Part shown: positions 1 to 10,400 of the stretch, one piece after another
How the letters are laid out: each line of letters opens with the position of its first letter
Numbering within the stretch: position 1 is the stretch's first letter
Source: Apium graveolens
Taxonomy: Eukaryota > Streptophyta > Magnoliopsida > Apiales > Apiaceae
Length of the DNA stretch: 64,000 bases
Direction of reading: 5' to 3'
Assembly (NCBI RefSeq): GCF_009905375.1
Contig: NC_133648.1
Coordinates: 22,189,884-22,253,883 of the forward strand
Position numbers and translations under genes: made by a program
The notes under the pieces: model-generated
Database searches by the model: none
Told to the model about the DNA's origin: nothing
What the model saw: only the letters and a program-made list of their open reading frames with translations

Positions 1-2289
1 AGACGAAAGGATAGTAACGTTCAAGGGTCAAAAACAAGTAAAGAAGTTCTTAACGATGATTCAAGCCAGGAAGTTACTACGACAAAGATGTGAGCATTTC
101 ATGGCATATGTGATTGACAGAAGTCAAGAACCAGCAAAACTTGAAGATATTCCAGTTGTGAATGAATTTCCAGACGTATTTCCCGACGAGTTACCAGGAC
201 TTCCTCCAGATAGAGAAATTGAATTTGCGATCGACTTAGCACCTGGAACAAAACCAGTATCCAAGGCCCCGTATAGAATGGCGCCCGTCGAGATGAAAGA
301 GCTAGCGAAGCAATTGCAAGAATTGTTAGAGAAAGGAGTAATCAGACCCAGTGTATCCCCGTGGGGAGCCCTGGTATTATTTGTCAAGAAGAAAGATGGA
401 AGCATGAGACTGTGTATCGACTATAGGGAGCTCAACAAGCTGACAATCAAGAACAAGTATCCGTTACCCAGAATTGACGATCTGTTCGACCAGTTGAAGG
501 GAGCCAAGTATTTCTCCAAAATTGATTTAAGATCAGGATATCATCAACTAAAGATCAAGCTAGAAGATATACCAAAGACAGCTTTCAGAACAAGGTATGG
601 ACATTACGAGTTTTTAGTGATGTCTTTTCGGTTGACCAATGCCCCGGCAGCGTTTATGGACCTGATGAACAGAATTTTCAAGGAGTATTTGGATAAGTTT
701 GTTATTGTGTTTATAGACGATATTTTAATCTATTCAAAGACGGAAGAGGATCATGCGGAACATGTGAGAACGGCTTTGGAGATTTTAAGGAAAAAGAAGT
801 TATATGCTAAATTCTCGAAGTGTGAGTTTTGGCTACAGGAAGTTCAGTTCTTAGGGCACATAGTTAGTAATGAAGGGATCAAAGTGGACCCGGCAAAGAT
901 CGAGGCAATTACGAATTGGGAGAGACCGAAAACACCCACCGAGGTAAGAAGTTTCTTAGGATTGGCGGGATATTATCGTCGATTTGTTCAAAATTTCTCA
1001 AGGATTGCCATACCATTAACAAAGCTTACACGAAAGAATGAGAAGTTTATATGGAACGACAAATGCAAGGAAAGTTTTCAGGAGTTGAAGCGACGATTAA
1101 TCACGGCACCTGTTTTGTCACTTCCAGATGATCAAGGAAATTTCGTAATTTATAGTGATGCTTCTCATAAAGGATTAGGATGTGTTCTAATGCAGCACGA
1201 AAAGGTGATTGCGTATGCGTCAAGGCAATTGAAACCACACGAACAGAAGTATCCTACTCATGATTTGGAACTAGCAGCCATAGTTTTCGCTTTGAAGATT
1301 TGGAGACATTATTTGTATGGAGAAAAGTGCGAGATTTTCATGGATCACAAAAGCTTAAAGTACATATTCACACAAAAGGAACTTAATATGAGACAAAGGA
1401 GATGGTTAGAGTTGATCAAAGACTATGATTGCTCGATTAATTATCATCCCGGTAAAGCGAATATGGTAGCAGACGCATTGAGTCGGAAAGAAAAGTTGAA
1501 TGTGTTATCAGTACCTGAAGATATATATAAGGAATTTCAGAAATTGGAATTGGAGATTAAAGTTTGCAAGCCTGAGGAAGCGAAACTATACAGTATGACT
1601 TTCCAACCGGAATTATTTAAGAAAATAAAGAAATGTCAGGAAGATGTAATGGATCAAGATATAAATCGCTTGGTAGGGGAAGAGTTATGCACGCAGAAAG
1701 ATGACCAAGGTATTCTGAGGTTTTCATCTAGAATTTGGATTCCGCCATTGATGGAGCTGAAAAATGAAATTTTACAGGAGGCACAATTCAAGGTATTCCA
1801 TCCATCCAGGGAGTACCAAAATGTACAGAGATTTAAAGAAGAATTATTGGTGGCCAGACATGAAGAGGGAAATTGTGGAATGGATTAGCAAATATTATAC
1901 CTGTCAGAGAGTTAAAGCAGAGCATCAGAGACCAAGTGGATTGTTACAGCCATTGGAGATTCCAGAATGGAAATGGGAACATATTGCCATAAATTTCATA
2001 GTTGGATTACCAAGGACAAGGGCTAATCATGATGCCATTTGGGTTATAGTGGATAGACTTACCAAGTCAGCTCATTTTCTGCCTATAAATGAAAGATTTT
2101 CGCTCGACAAGTTGGTCCATATGTACCTGAAGGAAATTGTAGTTCGTCATGGAGTTCCTGTGTCTATTATATCTGATCGAGATCCAAGGTTAAATTCAAG
2201 ATTTTGGAAGAATTTTCAAGAATGTTTGGGAACAAGACTGAATATGAGTACAGCCTATCACCCCCAGACGGATGGCCAAAGTGAAAGAA
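1..2289 (+). pseudogene. Element A pol, 5' part: reverse transcriptase, RNase H, integrase (broken)
   Basis: One frame is open from the left edge to 1888. In order it encodes the end of the protease region, RT (CIDYREL near 415; FIDDILIYS near 713-735), RNase H ([10 protein letters not shown] near 1153; DALSRK near 1474) and the start of integrase. The RT motif normally [10 protein letters not shown] reads [10 protein letters not shown] here (near 627). A one-base deletion near 1781-1785, inside the integrase zinc-finger region, moves the rest of integrase ([10 protein letters not shown] onward) to another frame, open from 1764 to 2291. The catalytic aspartate region (SDRDPR) and the glutamate region (DGQSER) are still present just before the break. 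Coding stops at 2289, where element C begins; the remainder of the gene is at 26981-27720. The protein would have made cDNA and integrated it. Confidence 0.9.
2285..2289. repeat. Left target-site duplication of element C (AAGAA)
   Basis: AAGAA directly precedes the TG that starts element C and recurs at 26976-26980 directly after the CA that ends it. Both copies lie in integrase codons, and the reading sense of integrase continues across the pair. Confidence 0.93.
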
Positions 2290-3109
2290 TGTAACACCCC
2301 CAAATCCGGGGTTGGGGATCCGGGTTGTCACGAGTTCCATTTTCCTTAATAACACCCAATCTTAATAAACAATTAACTACTCTGTACTGTGACCCCACAA
2401 TAAACACACACACCACAAGTTATAGTCTCAGAGATGAATACTCAAAAAACACAAGTCCTTATATTCCACAATTATAAATCGTTACACCTTAAAAGGGTTC
2501 TGAATAAATTTACATATTCCTTGCCATTATTACAATTCATATTATACATAAGTCTGGTTCATCAATAGTTGAAAACCTAGCCTATTGGTAGCTCCTACCT
2601 CAGCTACGGCGGCATCAATGCTTCCAGAAGACCGCAGAACGTTTTCTAACCGCTTACGAATCGGGAGCTTGGTCCTGTTCATCTTTTCTATCTGTTGTTG
2701 TGTGATGAAAGAAGAAAGCAAGGGTCAGCAGCAAGCCCTCCAAAATAATATGTATAATGATTAACAATATATGAGCCTTCTCATAGTACTCATGAAAGTC
2801 TTGGTCAAAAGAAATGAACCAAGTTTGATATCTTAATGCGACCAAGTCGCAAAATATTCAGTATATATATACATATATACTTTTCACAATCTTTAAAATC
2901 TTCTGACATGTATAATATGCACAGAGTTCCAGTTTATAACTGTATAAAAATATCGTTGCAAGGTGATCTCATATATCTAACCTTGTCTCAACATTTTTCT
3001 GAAAATCTTTGTCAGTCATAAGACAATCATTAACTAGATATAAGTTTAAAAGATAAAGTTACAAGATACTCCAATATACTTATATCTTTTCCGAATACTA
3101 CTTGAACTA
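2290..3109 (-). repeat. Element C 3' LTR (left copy), first segment
   Basis: This matches 22741-23560 of the other LTR. In the first ~385 bases I count about nine substitutions; later stretches look closer. The match breaks at 3109, after AACTA, where element T begins. Short open frames here have counterparts in the other LTR but no recognisable product. Confidence 0.9.
3105..3109. repeat. Left target-site duplication of Tat element T (AACTA)
   Basis: AACTA at 3105-3109 and again at 13796-13800 flank element T. The uninterrupted LTR of element C has this sequence once (GAACTACCAC, near 23556), which confirms the insertion point. Confidence 0.95.
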
Positions 3110-3679
3110 TGTTATGGATTAAAACTACTATATATAATTGCTGTATTTAATACTAAGGAACGTGAGCTCCAAGGCTCGATTTGACTGCTCTTGTGTTTCG
3201 TGACTCAATCTGCCTTAACAAGATGCCTACGTACCTTGCTGATTGCCAAGGATCAAGTCAAAAAACGTAGTTCTGATTGGCGGGGGTGAGACCCCTTATA
3301 TAGATGTGGGAGTCCTTGATTTGGACTTGGTATAGGAGACTTGGTGGACAAGCCTCTGAATTAGGATAGACTTAGGAGTCCTAGGGAGTAGGAAGCTGAT
3401 TCCTTATCCTTTTAGGTCCCCTTGAGGCTAATCTATAAGGATTTATATCCTTATCGGGACTCTTCTCAATAGCTGATTTTTCCCTTATTAATTAATTACG
3501 AAATTAATTAATAATTAGGGCTTTTGGGCCTTTTTTATTCCATCAGGCCTGATCTGGTCCATCAGGCTTAACCTTTCTGGTCTGAGTTTCATATATCTTT
3601 TTATTGGGCCTAGCAGCCCACAACTTGTACAATTAATGCAGTATTTAATTATACAATCATAATTTATTTATCCCTATCA
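3110..3679 (-). repeat. Element T 3' LTR
   Basis: Starts TGTTATGGATT and ends CCCTATCA on the plus strand, so in element orientation it starts TGATAGGG and ends ATAACA. It carries a short AT-rich inverted repeat (TTAATTAATTACGAAATTAATTAA region near 3487-3515). It matches 13226-13795 with one visible difference. Confidence 0.95.
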
Positions 3680-3697
3680 TTTGCCCCCCAACTTTTG
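3680..3697 (-). other. Element T polypurine tract
   Basis: On the minus strand this reads as a purine-rich run with six G (GTTGGGGGGCAAA) directly upstream of the 3' LTR, the expected place for the plus-strand DNA primer. Confidence 0.75.
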
Positions 3698-3828
3698 GGA
3701 AACATTGAATAGGTTTCGCAGAAGTTAAGTCTATTTGTTCCCTTACAGGGTTTTGTTTTTCCGTAAAGTGTGGAGCGACCTACACGTTTACAACGAATTT
3801 TTCCTTTTATTTAGGAATTATTTTGATT

Positions 3829-4400
3829 TCCAGGAATTTTTCCCTTATTTCCGGGATTTTTCCCTAATTTCTGGATTTTTCCCTAATTTTTCTGGGATTT
3901 TCCCTAATTTTTCTGGGATTTTTCCTTATTTTTCTGGGTTTTATCCTTAATTTCTGGATTTTTCCCTTAATTTCTGGATTTTTCCCTTAATTTCTGGGAT
4001 TTATCCTTAATTTCTGGAATTTTCCCTTAATTTCTGGGATTTATCCTTAATTTCTGGATTTATTCCTTAATTTTCGGATTTTTCCCTAATTTCTGGATTT
4101 TTCCCTAATTTTTCTGGGATTTTCCCTAATTTTTCTGGGATTTTCCCTAATTTTTCTGGGATTTTTCCTTATTTTTCTGGGATTTATCCTTAATTTCTGG
4201 ATTTTTCCCTTAATTTCTGGATTTTTCCCTTAATTTCTGGGATTTATCCTTAATTTCTGGAATTTTCCCTTAATTTCTGGGATTTATCCTTAATTTCTGG
4301 ATTTGTTCCTTAATTTCCGGATTTTTCCCTTAATTTTTGGGATTTATCCTTAATTTCTGGAATTTTCCCTTAATTTCTGGGATTTATCCCTTAATTTTCT
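3829..4400. repeat. Tandem array of ~20-22-bp units upstream of the antisense gene
   Basis: More than 20 imperfect copies of a unit close to TTAATTTCTGGATTTTTCCC, with TTTTCTGGGA and GGGATTTATCC variants that form higher-order blocks; a block near 3857-3990 recurs near 4077-4220. The array is in the 3' untranslated part of the genomic RNA of element T and in the upstream region of the antisense gene. Tandem arrays in this segment are known in Tat/Ogre elements and can seed satellite DNA. Confidence 0.9.
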
Positions 4401-4406
4401 GGCTTA

Positions 4407-4975
4407 AAATCGATCAGAATGCATTCGAAATCGATCAGGATGCAGCCAAAATCGATCAGGATGCAGCCAAAATCGATCAGGATCCTGATCGAATTAGCTC
4501 AGGATCTTACACTCTGGTCGACAGGATTCCTGATCGATTTCGATCAGGATTCTGACCGAATTGGCCTTCAAAGTGACACCCTAGTCGATTGCTACACGGG
4601 CTTAATCGACCAGGATTCCTGATCGATTTCGATCAGGACTCTGAACGAATTAAATGGCTCTCGACCATTCTGATCGAATGGAATATCGATCAGGATGCTG
4701 TTCTCCGTCGATCAGGACTCTGGTCGATCTTAGGGGATTTCTTCCCTCCTGTTCGAATAAGATATCGATCAAGGCTCTCTTCTGTGTCGATCAGGACTCT
4801 GATCGATCTTAGGGGATTTCTTCCCTCCTGTTCGAATAGCGTATCGATCAGGACTCTCTTCTCTGTCGATCAGGACTCTGATCGATCTTAGGAGATTTCT
4901 TCCCTTCTGTTCGAATAAGATATCGATCAGGACTCTCTTTTGCATCGATCAGGACTCTGATCGAACCATATTAAG
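4407..4975. repeat. ATCGATCAGGA-rich array including a 79-bp tandem repeat
   Basis: Dense repeats of ATCGATCAGGA and GATCGAT. From 4708 the array settles into an exact 79-bp period, with units starting at 4708, 4787, 4866 and a partial unit at 4945. Each unit holds CGATCAGGACTCTGATCGAT and a TTAGGGGATTTCTTCCCTCC segment. The GATCGAT cores are near-palindromic. The array ends about 120 bp before the TATA box of the antisense gene. Confidence 0.9.
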
Positions 4976-5094
4976 GTTCTGGTCGATTTTTGACTTTTTA
5001 AATTCCACAGGAGCTTCTAGATTGTTCCTGATACTTCTTGTAGATGGGCCTTTAGGTTGGGCCTAAAAACGCCTCGTATTCCGAGCTTTTCGCC

Positions 5095-5102
5095 TATATA
5101 AG
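5095..5102 (+). promoter_or_regulatory. TATA box of the Tat antisense gene
   Basis: TATATAAG preceded by GCC, followed after about 30 bp by a pyrimidine-rich leader (TCACTTCACTTCCCACTTCTC), about 165 bp before the start codon at 5268. This is the usual plant TATA and leader arrangement, so the gene probably has its own promoter. Position and composition only; no transcript evidence. Confidence 0.65.
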
Positions 5103-5267
5103 TGTAGTGTGGAGTGAGAATCCTCACTTCACTTCCCACTTCTCATTTCATCTCACATTTTTCTCTAAAGTTCTCCCTTTTGAAGGGGATTTCCGGCGAC
5201 CAAAGCCACCGCAGCTCCTCCATTCTCAAGTATTTCTGGGTTTCAAGCCTTCAACCGAAGCATATTA

Positions 5268-7123
5268 ATGGCGGACCGTGACCTAGCTCGTTTGCAGAAG
5301 ATGAATGTCTCTAAGAGAGGTACAAACATCCAAATTCAATCTCCATATACTTCCCTCATTGATATGATTAACTCGAGAGGCGATGAATATCCTTCTCTGT
5401 CTGAGTTAGATTCGTATAATCATGGTAACACTTTTCATGAGTTAGATGGTAGGATAGAGTCTATGAATACCCTGTACAGACTTCCACCCCACCTGAGGAT
5501 CACTCCAGCCGCCCCTGGGGATAGGACTTGTAATTGGGAGGGGGATACCCTGTTCATTTATCGAGGAGCCCTGACCGCAGGTCTTAGGTTCCCATTTCAC
5601 GAATTTATTCCTCGTTTACTAGCCGATGTACGAATCAACCCTTGTCAACTCCCTCCTAACGCCTGGAGGAACATTATCTGTTTTATGGTCCTTTGTCTCA
5701 GGAATAGCTTTCCTCTTTCCGTAGCAGTCTTTAGGAAAGTTTTCCAATTCTATAATAGTTCCATGAGTCAGCCGGGCTGGGTTTTAATTCGCCAACGGCC
5801 CAAAATTCCCCATATCTTTGACAGTAACTCTATAGTTGAGAACAACCCTAAATGGAGGGATGAGTTTGTCAGGCTGACCTGGGCTGGGGGTGATTGGGCC
5901 ACACTCTTCCGTAGGCCATTTTGCAAAGTATCAGATGGTAGTCCTGGTAGCATCAGATTAACTGATGAGGAGGAGGTGGCCTACCAAGCCTTAATTTCAG
6001 ATGATGGGAAAACAGACACCTGGACCCTTTTAGAGGAATTTTCCTTGAAGAAAGTTGGTCTCTCCCAGGCCAGTGATAAGGGTAAATTTATACCTGCGTA
6101 ATTATTTTTCCTTCTCTTTAATCGCATTTTTTCTTTTTTCTGGATTTTAATATTCCTTCTGCTTTTCCTTTCAGTTTGTGAGGCTATTAATAATGTCAAT
6201 AGGCCCAAGGAGGGGGAATCTGGCCGCCAGAAGAGGGCCAAGTTAAACAGGGACCCCAGGAGCAAACCTGACGGTCCTACTTTCCTTAAGCCCCACGTCC
6301 CGGTGGTCGAGCTAGGGGACAATGTGGATCCTCCACTTAAGGCACATTCCTTCAGGCCTAACTGGGGCTTCAGGAGGAGCGATACGGTGGTTGGATCCAC
6401 CAAACATGCCAAGGATTGGTCGTACCATTCCATCACTCCCCATGATTTCACTGACATTGTTACGGGGAGTGATGTCGAGACTATTGAGCTTCTGGGTTCT
6501 CAAGCCCAAGCTGCGGTAATTTTCTTTTTTCTTCTCTTCCTTTTGTGAATTTCAACTTTTCTTGTATCCCAATGAATTTACGCCAACTCATACATATTTC
6601 TTTGCAGAGTAATACCTATTTCCAGGCGGCCCTACATCAGGCTAGATCTTGGAAGGGTAACTCTGATGTTTTTGAGAAGGAGATGAAGAAGTGGGAGGAG
6701 AGAGCCAAGGTCCTGGAGAAGAAGCTGGACACGAAGAAAGAGGAGCTGGCTAAGGCTCATTCCGAGCTGGTGAAACTTAGGAGCGATAAGGATAAGCTCA
6801 TTGATGACTACATGGATTCTGACAAGTTTAAGAATCTCATGGAGATTCATGATGAGGGTCTTTACTCCCTACAGTTCACTCAGGGATGGGATGCGGCCGT
6901 GAAGGCTGTTTCTGAGAAGTACCAGGGCTTAGTCGACCCTAAGGACTTTATAAGTCCTGAGCAGGCTGAGTCAGAGGACAACATAGACGCCCTCTTCGAC
7001 TCTCCTCAGCCAGATGATCGCATCTTGGATCCTAACACTGCTTCTCCTCCCGCTTCTCCTGCGAAGGACGCTGAAGGCGCTGATAAGGAGAAAGAGAATG
7101 AAGGCTCCCACATGGAGGAGTAG
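5268..7123 (+). CDS. Tat antisense gene (aORF), three exons, transposase_28-like protein
   Basis: Proposed exons are 5268-6081, 6175-6515 and 6608-7123, giving 556 residues. Introns of 93 and 92 bp have GT-AG ends, T-rich interiors and TTTCAG or TTTGCAG acceptors; each keeps the frame (phase 1, then phase 0). Exon 1 carries the region known from plant 'putative gypsy type transposon' proteins (Pfam transposase_28): residues ~70-220 with ITPAAPGDR, AGLRFPFHEF and LPPNAWR. Exon 2 is basic then mixed. Exon 3 starts with a Lys/Glu-rich coiled coil (~residues 395-450) and ends in an acidic, Pro/Ser-rich tail. The gene lies between pol and the 3' LTR on the opposite strand to gag-pol, the known position of the extra gene in Tat elements. 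Its function is unknown; no catalytic motif is visible. The start is the first ATG after the TATA box and leader, with G at +4. Confidence 0.85.
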
Positions 7124-7482
7124 TTTTTCTATTTTGTAATTTTATCCTTAATTTATGTCTGGACTTTTGTTTGTATTAAAACTTATTACCCTGCGGGGCT
7201 ATGCTACTTTCCTTATTTGCATTCTCTCCTTCATTTTTCCGATACTTTAATATTCAAACTTGGCTTAATGGGCCACACAAGTATTATCACAACTCAAACA
7301 TCCATAGGTTGAAATAATTTCGAACTCTTCAATTTCAAGTCTGGTTTTCCAAAACCTTACATAATATGGGTTCGACCCTGATCTATAATAGCTAAAAAAG
7401 AAAAACACTATGCAAACAAAGCTTCAAGGTGCTTTTAAACCTACTTGTCATAATGACAAGTGAGAATCGTACTTCGACCATC
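7124..7482. other. Spacer between convergent antisense gene and gag-pol
   Basis: 359 bp separate the two stop codons. It is AT-rich, with a TTTGTATTAAAAC stretch near 7170-7185 that could serve polyadenylation of the antisense gene. No other feature seen. Confidence 0.6.
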
Positions 7483-10400
7483 TTACACGTAGTAAACCTT
7501 CAGGTTTTGTGCGTGCCAGGTTCTCGGGACTTCAAAACCATCCATAGTCTCCAGCTTGTAGGTTCCTCTACCCTGAACGCTGTTGACTCTATACGGCCCT
7601 TCCCAATTTGGGGCAAGCTTTCCTTTCTGTCCGACACCAGAAGCCTCTATTTTTCTCAAGACTAGGTCACCTTGTTTGAAAAATCTCTCTTTAACCCTTA
7701 GGTTGTAGTAGAATGAAGCCTTTTTCTGATATTCTACTATCTTTGCGTGTGCTTTATCTCGCACTTCATCAATTAAATCCAGGGCTAATCTCTGCCCTTC
7801 CTCATTTTCTTTCTCATCGAAGGCCTGAATCCTTGGAGAGGAATGTGATATCTCCACGGGAACTACTGCTTCCGCCCCATATGCCAACATGAAAGGAGTT
7901 GCATCTGTCGTGACTCTACAAGTAGTCCTGTAGGCCCATAATATTGGAAGTATCTCATCTACCCAATTATTTCTTGACTTCTCGATCCTCTTCTTTAGTC
8001 CATCCAGGATTATCCGATTTGCTACCTCCGCTTGCCCATTGGCTTGCGGGTGAGCCACAGAGGTGAACCGTAACTCAATTTCATTTTCTTCGCAATACTT
8101 CTTGAATTCCTCGTTGTTGAATTGTGTTCCATTGTCAGTGACGAGGATACGGGGAATTCCATATCGGCACATAATGTTTTCCCACAGGAATTGTGCAACC
8201 TGCTTAGTTGTGATTTTGGCCAAAGGTTTGGCTTCGATCCACTTGGTGAAATAATCAATGGCTACAATCAGAAACTTCCTTTGTGCTGTGGCCATAGGAA
8301 AAGGCCCTAGAATATCCATCCCCCACATAGCAAAGGGAATAGGTGAGTTGATAGAGGTCAGCATCTCGGGGGGTTGTCTGGCAACTGGTGCATGCTTCTG
8401 ACAACGATCACACTTCTTTACATATTCTTTGGCATCAGCCATCATTTCTGGCCAATAGAAGCCTAAACGAGTTATCTTATGAGCCAAGGCCCTGCCCCCC
8501 AAGTGTTGCCCACAAATACCTCCATGCACTTCCTCAAGAGCTAAGCGTGCCTCATCGGGCCTGAGACACCTCAAGTAAGGAACCACGAAAGATCTTTTAT
8601 ATAGAATCCCATCTATCAAAGAGTACCTTAGTGCTCGAACAGTTAACTTCCGTGCCTCAATTGCATCGCTTGGCAACCAACCGGTCTGAATGTGAGCCTT
8701 GATGGGATCAATCCATGACGTCCCCAAGTCTACGGGAGCCACAAGCTTAACATCTATGCTTCGTGTCTTCAAAACACGGAAGTACACACTTCCTGAACTT
8801 TCTTCAATCTCAGATGAAGCAAACTTTGATAGCGCATCTGCCTTAGCATTTTCTTCCCTTGGAATGTGTTCAACATGGCATTCATTAAATTGGGTCATCA
8901 CAACCCTTACTAGGCGAACATACTTAGCCATCGTATCATCTCTTGCCTCAAATTCTCCCTTCACCTGGGATATGATCAGCTTCGAGTCTCCACGGACCTT
9001 TAAGTTTTTGACTCTAAGTGTCCCAGCTAGACCAAGGCCAGCAATCAGGGCTTCATACTCTGCCTCATTGTTTGTGGTTGGGAAGTCTAGCTTCATGGCA
9101 TACTCAATTAAGAATCCATCAGGGCTTTGCAAAACCAACCCTGCTCCACTGGAATTTGTTTTTGATGCTCCATCAAAATAGAGAACCCAATATTCTTTCT
9201 CCTTGTCCCCATTGTCGACTCCCTTGTCTTGAGGTATGGTATCTTCCTGCCCCCCGACTTCTTGGTTGGGTATGGTACATTCCACCACGAAGTCAGCTAG
9301 TGCCTGGGCTTTTATGGCCGTACGTGGCTTATACTTGAGATCGAACTCTCCCAACTCTATTGCCCACTTAATCAGTCTCCCACTTACCTTGGGACTGTGA
9401 ATGATATTTCTCAGTGGCTGATTTGTTAGCACTTCAATTTGGTGAGCTTGAAAATAAGGACGCAGCTTTTTTGAAGCCATTACCAAGGCTAAAGCGAATT
9501 TCTCAATGGCTGAATAATTCAACTCAGCACCATGCAAAATTTTGCTGACGTAGTACACGGGTTTCTGGACTTTCAGTTCCTCCTTAACCAACACCGCGCT
9601 CAAGGCGCTTTCTGAAACAGCCAAGTACAAGAATAAAACTTCCCTCAGAACTGGCTTGGCCAACAACGGGGCCTGGCCCATATACTTCTTTAACTCTTCA
9701 AATGCCTTCTGATTTTCCTCACTCCATACAAAGTCTTTAATGTTCTTTAATGACTTGAAGAATGACAAGCACTTGTCTCCTGACTTGGAGATGAATCGTC
9801 CTAGCGCAGCAACCCTTCCTGTGAGTTTCTGAACATCCTTGACAGTTGTTGGGGGTTCCATGTCCAGGATTGCCTTTATTTTATCGGGGTTAGCCTCAAT
9901 TCCCCTCTTTGAGACCATCAATCCCAAGAATTTTCCAGATCCTACTCCGAAAGCACACTTCGTCGGATTCAACATCATCTTGTGGTACCTCAGGACCTCA
10001 AAAGCTTCCCTTAAATGGACTATATGATCAGTCTTTACTAGACTCTTGACTAACATGTCATCAACATAGACTTCCATAGTCTTACCAATAAGATCCTTAA
10101 AAATTCTATTCACCAACCTTTGATAGGTGGCTCCTGCATTCTTGAGACCAAACGCCATAACAAGATAACAATAAACACCAAAGTCAGTGATAAATGATAC
10201 CTTTGGAATGTCATCCTTATGCATTTTGATCTGGTTGTATCCGCTAAACCCATCCATGAAACTCAGCATCTCATGTCCAGCGGTGGCATCAATCAAAGTA
10301 TCAATTCTAGGCAGCGGAAAACAGTCTTTGGGGCATGCATCATTCAGATCGGTGAAGTCTATACACATCCTCCACTTTCCATTAGCCTTCTTCACCATTA

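Noticed and set aside
2836..3021. 61-codon frame found in both LTRs of C (also 23287-23472)
   Set aside because: The copies are recent LTR duplicates, so shared openness is not evidence of function.
4337..4891. Open frames of 67-100 codons in the ATCGATCAGGA array
   Set aside because: They are translations of tandem repeats in several frames and lie upstream of the TATA box; no start context or known domain.
3829..4975. Possible CRISPR-like array
   Set aside because: Repeats are contiguous with no unique spacers, and the context is a plant retrotransposon.
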